Part shown: one piece after another, positions 44,926-53,739 of the stretch | Layout: each line of letters begins with the position of its first letter | Numbering within the stretch: the stretch's first letter is position 1 | Source of the DNA: an uncultured Clostridia bacterium | Lineage (GTDB): Bacteria > Bacillota > Clostridia > Christensenellales > CAAEEZ01 | Reading direction: 5' to 3' | NCBI GenBank assembly: GCA_934365195.1 | Contig: CAKRNA010000002.1 | Coordinates: 62,001-126,000, forward strand | DNA: 64,000 nucleotides | Program-made: the position numbers and the translations under genes | The notes under the pieces: model-generated | Database searches by the model: none | What the model was told of the DNA's origin: nothing | What the model saw: only the letters and a program-made list of their open reading frames with translations

Positions 44926-45324
44926 ATGAAATTTTCAACAAGGTCAAGATACGGATTAAAAGTATGTCAACTTTTAGCAGAGGATTACTCGGACGAGCCT
45001 TTGCCACTACCTTATATTGCCGAAAAGTTCTCTCTTAGCGAGCCTTATCTTGAACAAATAATGGCGCTACTTAAAAAGGACCAAATAGTTTGCTCGGTTC
45101 GTGGTGCAGGCGGCGGATATTATTTGTCCAGAAAGCCGGAGGAAATCACGGTGGGCGAGGTTATGAGGTGTTTGGAGGGTGGCTTTGAGTTTGTGGACTG
45201 CTTGAAAAGTGATTGCGCCATAACGTCGTGCAAGACCAAAGGTATTTGGAAGAAACTTTACGACGGAATGAACGAGATTTTGGATAATATTACCCTACAA
45301 GAAATGATAGAAGAGGAAATATAA
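44926..45324 (+). CDS. Rrf2/IscR-type transcriptional regulator
   Basis: 132-residue winged-helix regulator starting MKFSTRSRYGLKVCQLLAED, with an HTH around LPYIAEKFSLSEPYLEQI (in part), the wing RGAGGGYYLSRKPEEI, and three cysteines (C..C..C in VDCLKSDCAITSC) placed like the cluster ligands of IscR. It therefore probably senses Fe-S status and controls the iscS-iscU genes that follow, including itself. ATG 44926 is chosen since the family start matches; the earlier in-frame ATG at 44821 precedes the promoter. Confidence 0.9.
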   Translation: MKFSTRSRYGLKVCQLLAEDYSDEPLPLPYIAEKFSLSEPYLEQIMALLKKDQIVCSVRGAGGGYYLSRKPEEITVGEVMRCLEGGFEFVDCLKSDCAITSCKTKGIWKKLYDGMNEILDNITLQEMIEEEI

Positions 45325-45325
45325 A

Positions 45326-46507
45326 ATGAAAGTATATCTAGACCATGCGGCAACTACGTACGTAGACAAAGAAGTGCTTAATGAAATGATGCCGTATTTT
45401 TCCGAAATATTTGGTAATGCAAACAGCCAACACGGTTTTGGTCGTGACGGTGCAATCGCCGTAGACAAGGCAAGAAACCAAATTGCAAAGGCTTTAAACT
45501 GCAAACCAAACGAGGTGTATTTTACCTCAGGAGGAACAGAGGCGGACAACTGGGCTGTGAAGGGTATTGCATCGGCAAACATAGGCAAGGGCAACCACAT
45601 TATTACCACTAAAATAGAGCATGCCGCAATTCACGAAAGCGCAAAATATCTTGAAAAGCACGGCTTTAAAGTGGACTATTTGTCCGTTGATAGCGACGGT
45701 GTGGTAGACCTTGACGAACTTGAAAGCCTAATCACCGACAAGACGATTTTGGTCAGCGTTATGACTGCAAATAACGAGATAGGCACGATTCAACCTATTA
45801 AAAAGATAGGCGAAATTTGTAAAAAACACAAGGTTTTGTTCCATACCGACTCGGTGCAAGCGGCAGGGGCAATCAAACTTGACGTAAAAGACCTTGGCGT
45901 AGACCTTATGAGTATATCAGGTCATAAATTCTACGGACCTAAGGGCATCGGCGTGCTTTACGTAAGAACGGGCGTTAAAATAGACAATTTGCTTAGCGGC
46001 GGCCACCAAGAGAGGACTAAGCGTGGCGGAACGTCGAACGTGCCTGCTATCGTGGGTATGGGTAAGGCGCTTGAACTTGCAACCACAGACCTTGAAGAAA
46101 AATCCAAAAAAATTGCCGATATGCGTGATTATTTTGTAAATAAGGTTATGGAAAAGATACCTTACGTAACTTATAACGGCTCTAAAACTAATAGATTGCC
46201 AAACAACGCAAGTTTGTCGTTTGAGTTTTTGGAGGGCGAGTCGATTTTGTTCTCGCTAGACTTAGAGGGCATCGCATCGTCGTCGGGCTCTGCTTGTTCG
46301 TCAGGATCTCTTGAGCCAAGCGCAACTTTGCTTGCTATCGGTAAAGCGCCAAAAGACGCACACGGCACGTTAAGATTTACTTTTGGTAAAGATAATACTT
46401 ACGAACAAATAGATTACACGGTAGAAAAATTAGTTGAAATAGTGGAAAGATTAAGGAATATGTCGCCTTTGTTCTACGAATTCAAGAAGGAGAATAAAAA
46501 TGTATAA
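45326..46507 (+). CDS. iscS: Cysteine desulfurase (IscS/NifS type)
   Basis: PLP enzyme that takes sulfur from cysteine for Fe-S clusters and thiolated tRNA. 393 residues: LDHAATTYVDKEV start, NEIGTIQPI, the PLP lysine in SGHKFYGPKG and the persulfide Cys in SSGSACSSGS. One base separates it from the regulator, and its 3' end overlaps iscU by 8 nt. Confidence 0.95.
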   Translation: MKVYLDHAATTYVDKEVLNEMMPYFSEIFGNANSQHGFGRDGAIAVDKARNQIAKALNCKPNEVYFTSGGTEADNWAVKGIASANIGKGNHIITTKIEHAAIHESAKYLEKHGFKVDYLSVDSDGVVDLDELESLITDKTILVSVMTANNEIGTIQPIKKIGEICKKHKVLFHTDSVQAAGAIKLDVKDLGVDLMSISGHKFYGPKGIGVLYVRTGVKIDNLLSGGHQERTKRGGTSNVPAIVGMGKALELATTDLEEKSKKIADMRDYFVNKVMEKIPYVTYNGSKTNRLPNNASLSFEFLEGESILFSLDLEGIASSSGSACSSGSLEPSATLLAIGKAPKDAHGTLRFTFGKDNTYEQIDYTVEKLVEIVERLRNMSPLFYEFKKENKNV

Positions 46508-46895
46508 CGAAAAAGTAATGGACAACTTCAAAAATCCTAGGAACGTAGGCGTAATTGAAAACGCTGACGGCGTAAGCAAGGTTGGTAGCCCTGAGTGTGG
46601 CGATATAATGCAAATTTTCTTAAAAATCAACGATAACGACGTTATCGAAGACGCAAAATTTCAAACCTTTGGCTGTGCCGCTGCCGTTGCAAGCAGTTCT
46701 ATGGCTACGCAAATGCTTATCGGCAAAACCATAAAAGAGGCTTTGAAACTTACCAACAAGCAAGTTGTGGAAGAACTTGAAGGTTTGCCACCACAAAAAA
46801 TCCATTGCTCAGTTTTAGCAGAGGACGCTATCCACGCTGCAATCAAAGATTATTTAGAGAAAAAAGGCAAGGATATTAAAGATTACTTGGACTAA
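46500..46895 (+). CDS. iscU: Iron-sulfur cluster scaffold IscU/NifU
   Basis: 131-residue scaffold with MYNEKVMDNFKNPRNVG and the three cluster cysteines in SPECGD, TFGCAAAV and KIHCSVLAE. It receives sulfur from IscS. No hscA, hscB or ferredoxin follows, the reduced clostridial set. Confidence 0.96.
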   Translation: MYNEKVMDNFKNPRNVGVIENADGVSKVGSPECGDIMQIFLKINDNDVIEDAKFQTFGCAAAVASSSMATQMLIGKTIKEALKLTNKQVVEELEGLPPQKIHCSVLAEDAIHAAIKDYLEKKGKDIKDYLD

Positions 46896-47701
46896 TGAGT
46901 TTTGAGCAATTTTTAGTGGATATAGGGCTTGAAAAAGCCGAAATTAACGAAGTTCTAAGCACCGAAACCAACTTTTCGGTGCTTAAAAAATGCCAAAAAT
47001 TAGTAGAAAAAGGCGTAAACTGTAATAACGTGATTAAAAAGTACGCTAAAACTAATTCGTTAAACGTAGAATTTACTTTTTTGTGCGTATTTTGTAGGCT
47101 GAGTTATGGTGAGTATCCGCTTTTTAAAGCGTTAGGGTTTAGTTACGAGGAATTCGTTACTCAATTTAGGGATATAGCGATTTGGTCGAAAGAGTACGCT
47201 AAAAACGGCGTCGGGCTAGGCGAATATAATTGGGTAATAAATAGTTTGACTAGAAAAGTGATTAGGCTTGGCAGGTTACAGTATGAAAGTAGGTGGGTAA
47301 GAAAGACAATTACTGGCAAGTTTACCATAAAAAAGCGCCTTGTTTTATTTATACATATCCCAAAAGATAGTAGCCTAGACTACGAAAAAGCGGTTAGCAG
47401 TCTAAAAAGGGCAAAGGAGTATTTTGGTACTTGTGAATTTTATTGTTTTTCTTGGCTACTAGATACGGGTTTACGCAATTTGCTTGATGATAATAGCAAT
47501 ATTATAAAATTCCAAAGCCTATTTAATATTACCGGTAAAGTGGAAAGCAAGCAGGCGGAAGAAAGGGTGTTTGGAAGAAAAGACGGTGATTATCAAAGTT
47601 ATCCCGAAAATTCTTTCTTACAAAAGAAACTTAAAGCATATTTATTAAACGGTGGAAAAACTTACGAAGGCTACGGCAAGTTAAAAACAGATATTTTTTA
47701 A
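46895..47701 (+). CDS. Acyltransferase-domain protein (GNAT_C/DUF5596-like)
   Basis: 268 residues. The N-terminal third is helical; the rest matches the pattern I know from proteins annotated acyltransferase domain-containing with a GNAT-like C-terminal domain: RKVIRLGRLQYE, LFIHIPKDSSLDYEKAVSSL (in part), FYCFSWLLDTGLRNLL, SNIIKFQSLF and VFG. Substrate unknown. It starts on the last base of the iscU stop (TAATG), so it belongs to the Fe-S operon; a link to Fe-S metabolism is not established. Confidence 0.6.
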   Translation: MSFEQFLVDIGLEKAEINEVLSTETNFSVLKKCQKLVEKGVNCNNVIKKYAKTNSLNVEFTFLCVFCRLSYGEYPLFKALGFSYEEFVTQFRDIAIWSKEYAKNGVGLGEYNWVINSLTRKVIRLGRLQYESRWVRKTITGKFTIKKRLVLFIHIPKDSSLDYEKAVSSLKRAKEYFGTCEFYCFSWLLDTGLRNLLDDNSNIIKFQSLFNITGKVESKQAEERVFGRKDGDYQSYPENSFLQKKLKAYLLNGGKTYEGYGKLKTDIF

Positions 47702-47783
47702 GTTTTTTATAAATTTAGTTTGTGCGTTTTGACGTAAATTCCTAATAGCAAACGATTATATTTTAGTAAATAAGTAAAAAATG

Positions 47784-47810
47784 AAAGAGCAACTTTTGTT
47801 GCTCTTTTTT
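47784..47810. terminator. Bidirectional terminator between the isc operon and the GDPD gene
   Basis: AAAGAGCAAC (47784-47793), TTTT loop, GTTGCTCTTT (47798-47807), with T-run to the right and A-run to the left. It sits between convergent genes. Confidence 0.92.
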
Positions 47811-47874
47811 GGTAAAATGTGGTTTATTTAATAATTTTATTATAAAAAACTTGATTTAATATAACAAAATATAC

Positions 47875-48648
47875 TTAAACCTTAAAATCGGTGTAGTCTT
47901 TTATTACTTCTTTATTGTAGTTGTAGTATTCTTCTACGACGTCAATATCCAGTTTTTCAAAAACGATATTGTCTGCGTATTTTTTAACCTTTTCAATATC
48001 CTCAACCGAATCCACCGTCCAACTAATTAGCGGTTTTTTCTTTTTTCTAAAGTACTTTTCCACAAGTTCGCTAGGTAATAAGTCCACGTTGTAGGAACAA
48101 AAATTACAAAACGGGAAGCAAAATGCAACCATTTTGTTTGCCCATTGTTTTTTCACGCCCGACAAAATGCCTCTTGGTACTTTGTTAAAGTGGTTGAAAA
48201 ACCAAATTTCAGTAAACGGATTAAAGGACTTGATGCAATACAGTCCATTGTAGGTTTTTAGTATTTTTTTAACGTGTCTTTCTAGCCTAAAAGTAGGGGA
48301 GAAGTTCAAACTTTTTAGTTCGATAACTATGCCGACCTTTCCGCTTACTAGGTCTAGCACCTCTTCAAGTAGCGGCGGGTGGATATCTGTGCCGTCAAGT
48401 TTTAGGTTTTTAACTTCTTCGTAAGACATATCGGCAATTTTTTTATCCACGCCAGCCATTCTTTTGGCGGTTTGATCGTGAAAAACAACGACTTTATTAT
48501 CGGTGGTTACGTGAACGTCAAGTTCGATATTCAAGTTGTTATCAATCGCCCTTTGAAATGCGGGTAACGAGTTTTCGGGAATATTTTCCTCGGGTTTGTA
48601 GTAGCCTCTGTGAGCAATAGGTCTGTCGATTAGCCAATAGTTAGTCAT
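47875..48648 (-). CDS. Glycerophosphodiester phosphodiesterase family protein
   Basis: Hydrolyses glycerophosphodiesters to glycerol-3-phosphate and an alcohol. 257 residues with PIAHRGYYKPEENIPENSL (in part; HRG plus the catalytic E..N), ELDVHVTTDNKVVVFHD, LEEVLDLVSGK and VIELKS. No signal peptide, so cytoplasmic. AAGGAG lies before the ATG. It is divergent from lepA. Confidence 0.9.
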   Translation of the reverse strand: MTNYWLIDRPIAHRGYYKPEENIPENSLPAFQRAIDNNLNIELDVHVTTDNKVVVFHDQTAKRMAGVDKKIADMSYEEVKNLKLDGTDIHPPLLEEVLDLVSGKVGIVIELKSLNFSPTFRLERHVKKILKTYNGLYCIKSFNPFTEIWFFNHFNKVPRGILSGVKKQWANKMVAFCFPFCNFCSYNVDLLPSELVEKYFRKKKKPLISWTVDSVEDIEKVKKYADNIVFEKLDIDVVEEYYNYNKEVIKDYTDFKV

Positions 48649-48693
48649 TTTTACTCCTTCACGCTGAAAATATTTTTAAATTTTTTCAAAGTA

Positions 48694-48702
48694 TGATATA
48701 AT
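48694..48702 (+). promoter_or_regulatory. Extended -10 promoter of lepA
   Basis: TGATATAAT (48694-48702), extended -10 without a clear -35. Leader of about 68 nt with AGGAG before ATG 48777. Confidence 0.55.
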
Positions 48703-48776
48703 ATTGTTGTTTTCAAATGTAATTATACAAGTTATTATTGCGTTTGTAAATACTAAAATCGTTTTTAGGAGTTTAT

Positions 48777-50585
48777 ATGCAAGATAGATTATCGCATATT
48801 AGAAATTTTTCCATAATTGCCCATATTGACCACGGCAAAAGCACGCTAGCCGACAGACTGATTGAAAAAACGGGTGTTGTATCCACTCGTGATATGAGCG
48901 AGCAAATGCTTGATAATATGGATATTGAAAAGGAGAGGGGCATCACCATAAAACTTCAATCCGTTCGTATGAAGTACGTTTATAACGGCGAAGAGTATAT
49001 CCTAAACCTTATTGATACCCCCGGCCACGTGGATTTTACTTACGAGGTGTCTAGGTCGCTTGCCGCTTGCGAGGGGGCTTTGCTCGTTGTAGACGCCACC
49101 CAAGGCGTAGAGGCGCAAACGCTAACCAACGTGTACCTTGCCTTAGATAACGACCTTGAAATTTTGCCGGTCCTAAACAAAATCGACCTTGCGTCAGCAG
49201 ATATCGAGGGCACGAAAGCCGATATTGAAAACACAATCGGGCTTGACGCTGAAGATTCGCCGCTTGTTAGCGCAAAAACAGGGCTGGGAATAGAGGAATT
49301 ATTAGATAAAATCGTAGAGGTTTTGCCTGCTCCAAAAGGCGACGTAAACGCACCGTTTAAAGCGCTTATTTTCGACTCCGTGTACGACAATTATAAGGGC
49401 GCAGTCAGTTTTGTAAGGGTTTTTGACGGAAAACTAAAAGTTGGCGATAAAATCAAAATGTTCGCAACCGGTAAGGAATTTGAAGTGACCGAGGTTGGTT
49501 ACTTAAACCCAAGATACGTGCCTACCGAAGAGATTTGTTGTGGCGACGTCGGATATATTGCGGCTAGCATTAAGACGGTTAGCGATACGAGAGTCGGCGA
49601 TACGATTACGCTTGCAGTAGGTGGGGCAAAAGAGCCGCTACCGGGATATAAAGAGGCTAAACCTATGGTGTTTGCCGGCATTTATCCGGCCGACGGTTCT
49701 AGGTATAACGAATTAAAAGAGTCGCTTGAAAAGTTAAAACTTAACGACGCTTCCCTTCACTTCGAGCCGGAGGTGTCACAAGCGCTTGGCTTTGGTTTTA
49801 GATGCGGATTTTTGGGCTTATTGCACATGGATATTATTGAGGAAAGGCTTGAAAGAGAGTATAACCTCGACATTATCACCACAGCGCCTAGCGTATCTTA
49901 CAAGGTAATTAAAACCGATGGCGAAGTGACGATGGTGGAAAACCCGTCGCACCTTCCAAATCCATCTGAAATTGATAGAATCGAAGAGCCGTTTGTTAAA
50001 GCGCTTATCTACACGCCGCCTGCTTACGTTGGTAATATTATGGATATTTGCACCGAAAAGCGTGGCGAGTACAAGGATATGACCTATCTAGATGCAAACA
50101 GGGTGTGCCTAACTTACGAAATGCCGCTTAACGAAATAATTTACGACTTTTTTGATGCAATCAAGTCTAGTTCAAGGGGATACGCAAGTTTTGACTACGA
50201 AATTATCGGGTACAGACCAAACCCGATGGTAAAACTAGATATTCTTCTTAACGGCGATATTTGTGACGCTCTAAGCATAATCGTTCATAAGGACAGGGCG
50301 TACGCAAGAGGTAGGAGCATTGCCGAAAGGCTAAGGGATATTATCCCAAGACAAATGTTCGAAATTCCTATCCAAGCGGCTGTTGGCGGAAAGGTAATCG
50401 CTCGTGAAACCGTAAAGGCTATGAGAAAGGACGTTCTTGCAAAGTGCTACGGCGGTGATATTACCAGAAAGAAAAAACTACTAGAAAAGCAAAAGAAAGG
50501 TAAAAAACGTATGCGTCAAATAGGTACGGTTGAAGTTCCTAGCGAGGCGTTTATGAGCATTTTAAAGTACGACAACAAACAATAA
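48777..50585 (+). CDS. lepA: Elongation factor 4 (LepA)
   Basis: Ribosome-bound translational GTPase acting in initiation or back-translocation. 602 residues: RNFSIIAHIDHGKSTLADRL (G1), ERGITIK, DTPGHVDFTYE, NKIDL, domains similar to EF-G II, III and V, and the LepA-specific C-terminal domain ending KRMRQIGTVEVPSEAF. The lepA-hemW-hrcA order is conserved in Bacillota. Confidence 0.97.
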   Translation: MQDRLSHIRNFSIIAHIDHGKSTLADRLIEKTGVVSTRDMSEQMLDNMDIEKERGITIKLQSVRMKYVYNGEEYILNLIDTPGHVDFTYEVSRSLAACEGALLVVDATQGVEAQTLTNVYLALDNDLEILPVLNKIDLASADIEGTKADIENTIGLDAEDSPLVSAKTGLGIEELLDKIVEVLPAPKGDVNAPFKALIFDSVYDNYKGAVSFVRVFDGKLKVGDKIKMFATGKEFEVTEVGYLNPRYVPTEEICCGDVGYIAASIKTVSDTRVGDTITLAVGGAKEPLPGYKEAKPMVFAGIYPADGSRYNELKESLEKLKLNDASLHFEPEVSQALGFGFRCGFLGLLHMDIIEERLEREYNLDIITTAPSVSYKVIKTDGEVTMVENPSHLPNPSEIDRIEEPFVKALIYTPPAYVGNIMDICTEKRGEYKDMTYLDANRVCLTYEMPLNEIIYDFFDAIKSSSRGYASFDYEIIGYRPNPMVKLDILLNGDICDALSIIVHKDRAYARGRSIAERLRDIIPRQMFEIPIQAAVGGKVIARETVKAMRKDVLAKCYGGDITRKKKLLEKQKKGKKRMRQIGTVEVPSEAFMSILKYDNKQ

Positions 50586-50666
50586 CATAGTTGATTTAGG
50601 TCGTTTTGGCTGTTTATTATTATGAAATTTTAGCGGCTAAAACGTCCTTTTAATAGTTAGGTAATG

Positions 50667-50684
50667 CTAAAAAACGTTTTTTAG
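50667..50684. other. 18-bp perfect palindrome downstream of lepA
   Basis: CTAAAAAACGTTTTTTAG is its own reverse complement. It may be part of a weak terminator for lepA (the T-run lies in the stem) or a protein-binding site. The rest of 50586-50740 shows no gene. Confidence 0.5.
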
Positions 50685-50743
50685 TTTGCGCTTTAATAAT
50701 AGTATCAAACCAAGGTAAAAACAGGCAAAAATGCAAAAAGTAT

Positions 50744-50749
50744 TATAAT
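50744..50749 (+). promoter_or_regulatory. -10 element of hemW
   Basis: TATAAT with no good -35. Expected start near 50756 leaves a 17-nt leader that contains GAGGT 5-9 nt before ATG 50773. Confidence 0.4.
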
Positions 50750-50772
50750 ATTTGCGTTATTATGAGGTAATT

Positions 50773-51879
50773 ATGAAAGATTTAGGACTATATATTCATA
50801 TCCCGTTTTGCAAAAGCAAGTGTTATTATTGCGATTTTTGTATGGTGGCGAATACTAAAAAAGAAGACGATTACCTTAAAAGGCTGATTTGCGAAAACGA
50901 ACAAATAGCAGATAAACTTACCGGCTACGTAATTAAAACCGTGTACATCGGCGGGGGCACGCCTTCCTACGTAAGCGAGGAAAAACTTTGTAGGACTGTA
51001 AGCACGATTTTAAGTAAGTATAATAAGGATATTGAGGAGTTTACCATAGAAATAAACCCCGATAGCATAAGCGAAAATAAACTTTTATCTTACAAAAAAA
51101 TGGGCGTAAACAGGGTGAGTATCGGCGTTCAAACGCTAAATAACGACCTGTTAAAAGCGATAAACCGACCGCATACCGATAGCGATGCGATAGAGTCGAT
51201 TATACTTGCCAAAAAGTACTTTGACAATATCTCTTGCGACCTTATGATAGGCTTGCCAAACCAAACCATAAAGGACTGTAAGTCGGCGATTGAAACGCTA
51301 TTTTCTCTTGGCGTAAACCATATATCTTGCTACACCTTGCAATTAGAAGATAATACCGTGCTTAAAAAAATGGTGGAAAGCGGCAAAATAACATTGCCTA
51401 CCGATGACGAAACCGCCGATATTTACGAATATTGCTGTAATTTGCTTAAAAAACTTGGCTACGACAGGTACGAAATTAGTAATTTTTGCTTGGGTAATAC
51501 TTTTAGCCGCCATAATTATTCCTACTGGGATAGGGTGGACTACTTAGGGCTTGGCGCTTCGGCTTGCTCGCTTATAAATGGATATAGATTTAGTAATACT
51601 AATAATATATCTGAATATATAGAGGGTGCAGCGCAGGAAAACGTGGAGAAACTTAGCATAGAGGATGAGGAGTTTGAAAGCATAATGCTGTCGTTTAGAA
51701 CGGAAAAAGGGCTATGTCTTTCTAAGTTTAAAATCCTGTACAAAACGGACTTTACGTCTAAGTATCAAAAGCAATTAGCAAGGCTTGAAAACTACTTAGA
51801 AGTTAAGGGTGATTACATCAAAATCAAAGACGAATTTTTTGAGGTATCTAACGAAATAATCGTGGAATTTATGCCTTAA
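50773..51879 (+). CDS. hemW: HemW-family radical SAM protein
   Basis: Heme chaperone HemW, formerly annotated oxygen-independent coproporphyrinogen III oxidase. 368 residues with the radical-SAM cluster motif FCKSKCYYCDF, GGGTPSYVS, GVQTLNND, and the HemW C-terminal domain. It lacks the extra cluster cysteines of HemN. I use ATG 50773 with GAGG upstream; an in-frame TTG at 50752 lies within the likely promoter. No heme genes are nearby. Confidence 0.93.
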   Translation: MKDLGLYIHIPFCKSKCYYCDFCMVANTKKEDDYLKRLICENEQIADKLTGYVIKTVYIGGGTPSYVSEEKLCRTVSTILSKYNKDIEEFTIEINPDSISENKLLSYKKMGVNRVSIGVQTLNNDLLKAINRPHTDSDAIESIILAKKYFDNISCDLMIGLPNQTIKDCKSAIETLFSLGVNHISCYTLQLEDNTVLKKMVESGKITLPTDDETADIYEYCCNLLKKLGYDRYEISNFCLGNTFSRHNYSYWDRVDYLGLGASACSLINGYRFSNTNNISEYIEGAAQENVEKLSIEDEEFESIMLSFRTEKGLCLSKFKILYKTDFTSKYQKQLARLENYLEVKGDYIKIKDEFFEVSNEIIVEFMP

Positions 51880-51928
51880 AAACGCTAAAAATCAGCAAAA
51901 TTATTAGGTATTGAAAAAAAATTTTTAT

Positions 51929-51969
51929 TACTGTAACCATAGTAAACAGTAGGGTTGCAGTATTTTTTT
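51929..51969 (+). terminator. Terminator after hemW, with an alternative hairpin
   Basis: TACTGTAACC (51929-51938) pairs with GGTTGCAGTA (51953-51962; one wobble) and T7 follows. The 5' TACTGT can instead pair with ACAGTA (51946-51951) in the loop, a competing fold. Confidence 0.75.
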
Positions 51970-52012
51970 GAAAAATTTTTTAGCAATCTATATAAAATAT
52001 TGCCAAAATCTC

Positions 52013-52040
52013 TTGACAAACGCCGTTATCGTAGTATAAT
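52013..52040 (+). promoter_or_regulatory. SigA promoter of the hrcA heat-shock operon
   Basis: TTGACA (52013-52018), 16-nt spacer, TATAAT (52035-52040). The expected start near 52047 is inside the CIRCE operator, so HrcA binding would block initiation. Confidence 0.85.
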
Positions 52041-52044
52041 AATC

Positions 52045-52071
52045 TTAGCAGTTAAGATAAATGATTGCTAA
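52045..52071 (+). promoter_or_regulatory. CIRCE operator, degenerate
   Basis: TTAGCAGTT - 9 nt - GATTGCTAA. Against the consensus TTAGCACTC-N9-GAGTGCTAA the left arm differs at two positions and the right arm at one. It is the expected HrcA target ahead of hrcA. Confidence 0.85.
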
Positions 52072-52085
52072 CAAATAAAAACCGA

Positions 52086-52094
52086 GAGTGCTAA
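52086..52094 (+). promoter_or_regulatory. Isolated perfect CIRCE half-site at the hrcA ribosome site
   Basis: GAGTGCTAA matches the CIRCE right arm exactly, 15 nt after the main operator and overlapping the GAGAG ribosome site. No matching left arm lies 9 nt before it. Confidence 0.6.
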
Positions 52095-52098
52095 TATT

Positions 52099-53160
52099 AT
52101 GAGTAATACGGAAAAGTTATCACCAAGAAAACAAAAGATATTGCAAGCCCTTGTCGAAGAGTATATCTCAACGGGAGAGCCGGTATCGAGTGGTGAAATT
52201 AAAACTAAATATATGTCCGAAATAAGTTCTGCCACCATTCGTAGCGAACTTGCGGCACTTGAAGAAATGGGCTATTTAATTCAACCGCACGTAGCGTCGG
52301 GGCGTATCCCTTCACGCAAAGGTTACAAAACCTATTGCGAAAACTTCGTTAAGAACAAACCTCTTACCGTAAAGGAAAAGGAAACTATCAATAGTTACTT
52401 TGAAGAGAAAATCGTCCAAATGGAAGATATAGTTAAAAAAACCGCACAAATTATTAGTGACGTTACAAACTATACTTCGGTAATCGTTATAAACGACATT
52501 AGTAAGGTAAAAATCAGAGAGATAAAACTTGTTGACCTTGGCGGCGATACGGCGCTGGTTATTATCATAACGGATAGCGGTGTACTAAGAGATAAAACGA
52601 TTACTTTACCAAAAAATATGAACGAAGGCTACTTGGCTACGGCAAATAACCTTGTAAACAATATTTTTAAGGATAAGCACGTTGACGAAATAGAACTTAC
52701 AGACGATATGATAAACAACGAGATGGACAGTTTTAGGGAACTGGTTGAAAAACTAATCGAGGTAATCGAAAGTTATTCGGATATAGACAAAAAAGTGTTT
52801 ATGGAAGGGGAACTTAAAATACTTGATTATCCCGAGTGCAACGATATCGACCAAGCAAAGAACTTTTTAAGCATTGTAAACCAAAAGGAAAACTTACTTA
52901 AACTTATCGAAAACAACGACGACATTGAGTTCACGGTTAAAATCGGTAACGAACAGGGCGGTATCGATAACAGCGCAATAGTTACCGCAAAATACAAAAT
53001 AAACGGTAAAGAAGTTGGTCAGGTTGGTGTAATCGGCCCTGAAAGAATGGATTACAACAAAGTGGTATCCGTATTAAATTATATGAGCAAAGCAGTTGAC
53101 GAAGTGGTACAGCATAAAGCAAATAACCCAAAAGAGTTGACTGACGATAATAAAGAATAA
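52099..53160 (+). CDS. hrcA: Heat-inducible transcriptional repressor HrcA
   Basis: Represses class I heat-shock genes by binding CIRCE; its folding depends on GroEL. 353 residues: winged helix (LSPRKQKILQALVEEYISTG in part, SSATIRSELAALEEMGYL) and the HrcA C-terminal domain with GPERMDYNKVV. The start region carries its own operator, so it is autoregulated. It leads grpE-dnaK-dnaJ. Confidence 0.97.
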   Translation: MSNTEKLSPRKQKILQALVEEYISTGEPVSSGEIKTKYMSEISSATIRSELAALEEMGYLIQPHVASGRIPSRKGYKTYCENFVKNKPLTVKEKETINSYFEEKIVQMEDIVKKTAQIISDVTNYTSVIVINDISKVKIREIKLVDLGGDTALVIIITDSGVLRDKTITLPKNMNEGYLATANNLVNNIFKDKHVDEIELTDDMINNEMDSFRELVEKLIEVIESYSDIDKKVFMEGELKILDYPECNDIDQAKNFLSIVNQKENLLKLIENNDDIEFTVKIGNEQGGIDNSAIVTAKYKINGKEVGQVGVIGPERMDYNKVVSVLNYMSKAVDEVVQHKANNPKELTDDNKE

Positions 53161-53169
53161 AGGTGTGAA

Positions 53170-53682
53170 ATGGGAAAGAATAAGAATCTTAACGAAATTA
53201 AAGACGAAGAACTTGAAGTGACTGAAGAAGTTAAGGAAGAGAAAGTTCCTACTGAGGAAGAAAAGTTAATTAGCGAGATTGCAACCTTGAAGGACAAATC
53301 TTTAAGATTACAAGCGGACTTTGATAATTTTAGAAAGAGAAACGCAAGCGTCGTAACCAAAACCAAAGAGGAAACGACAAAAGACGTGCTTACCGACCTT
53401 CTTCAAGTAGCCGATAATCTTGAAAGAGCATTAGATATGATTACCGATGAAAACACGAAAGCAGGAATTATGCTTGTTATGAACCAAGTAAAAACCATTT
53501 TCGAAAAGTATCACGTAACCGAAATGCAATCGCTAGGCGAACAGTTTGATCCGAATTATCATAATGCGATAATGCAGGAGGACGATCCTGAAAACGCCGG
53601 CAAAATAACAATGGTATTCCAAAAAGGATATATGATAAAGGATACAGTACTAAGATATGCTACCGTAAGAGTAGCAAAATAA
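53170..53682 (+). CDS. grpE: Nucleotide exchange factor GrpE
   Basis: Releases ADP from DnaK. 170 residues: acidic, Glu/Lys-rich coiled N-terminus, LQADFDNFRKRNAS, and the C-terminal beta domain with GEQFDPNYHNAIMQ and VFQKGYMIKDTVLRYATVRVAK (both in part). AGGTG precedes ATG 53170, 9 nt after hrcA. Confidence 0.96.
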   Translation: MGKNKNLNEIKDEELEVTEEVKEEKVPTEEEKLISEIATLKDKSLRLQADFDNFRKRNASVVTKTKEETTKDVLTDLLQVADNLERALDMITDENTKAGIMLVMNQVKTIFEKYHVTEMQSLGEQFDPNYHNAIMQEDDPENAGKITMVFQKGYMIKDTVLRYATVRVAK

Positions 53683-53739
53683 CGGCCGCTATTAGTGGCA
53701 GCAAAATTAAGAAAATAAAGTTTAAGGAGATATAAAATC

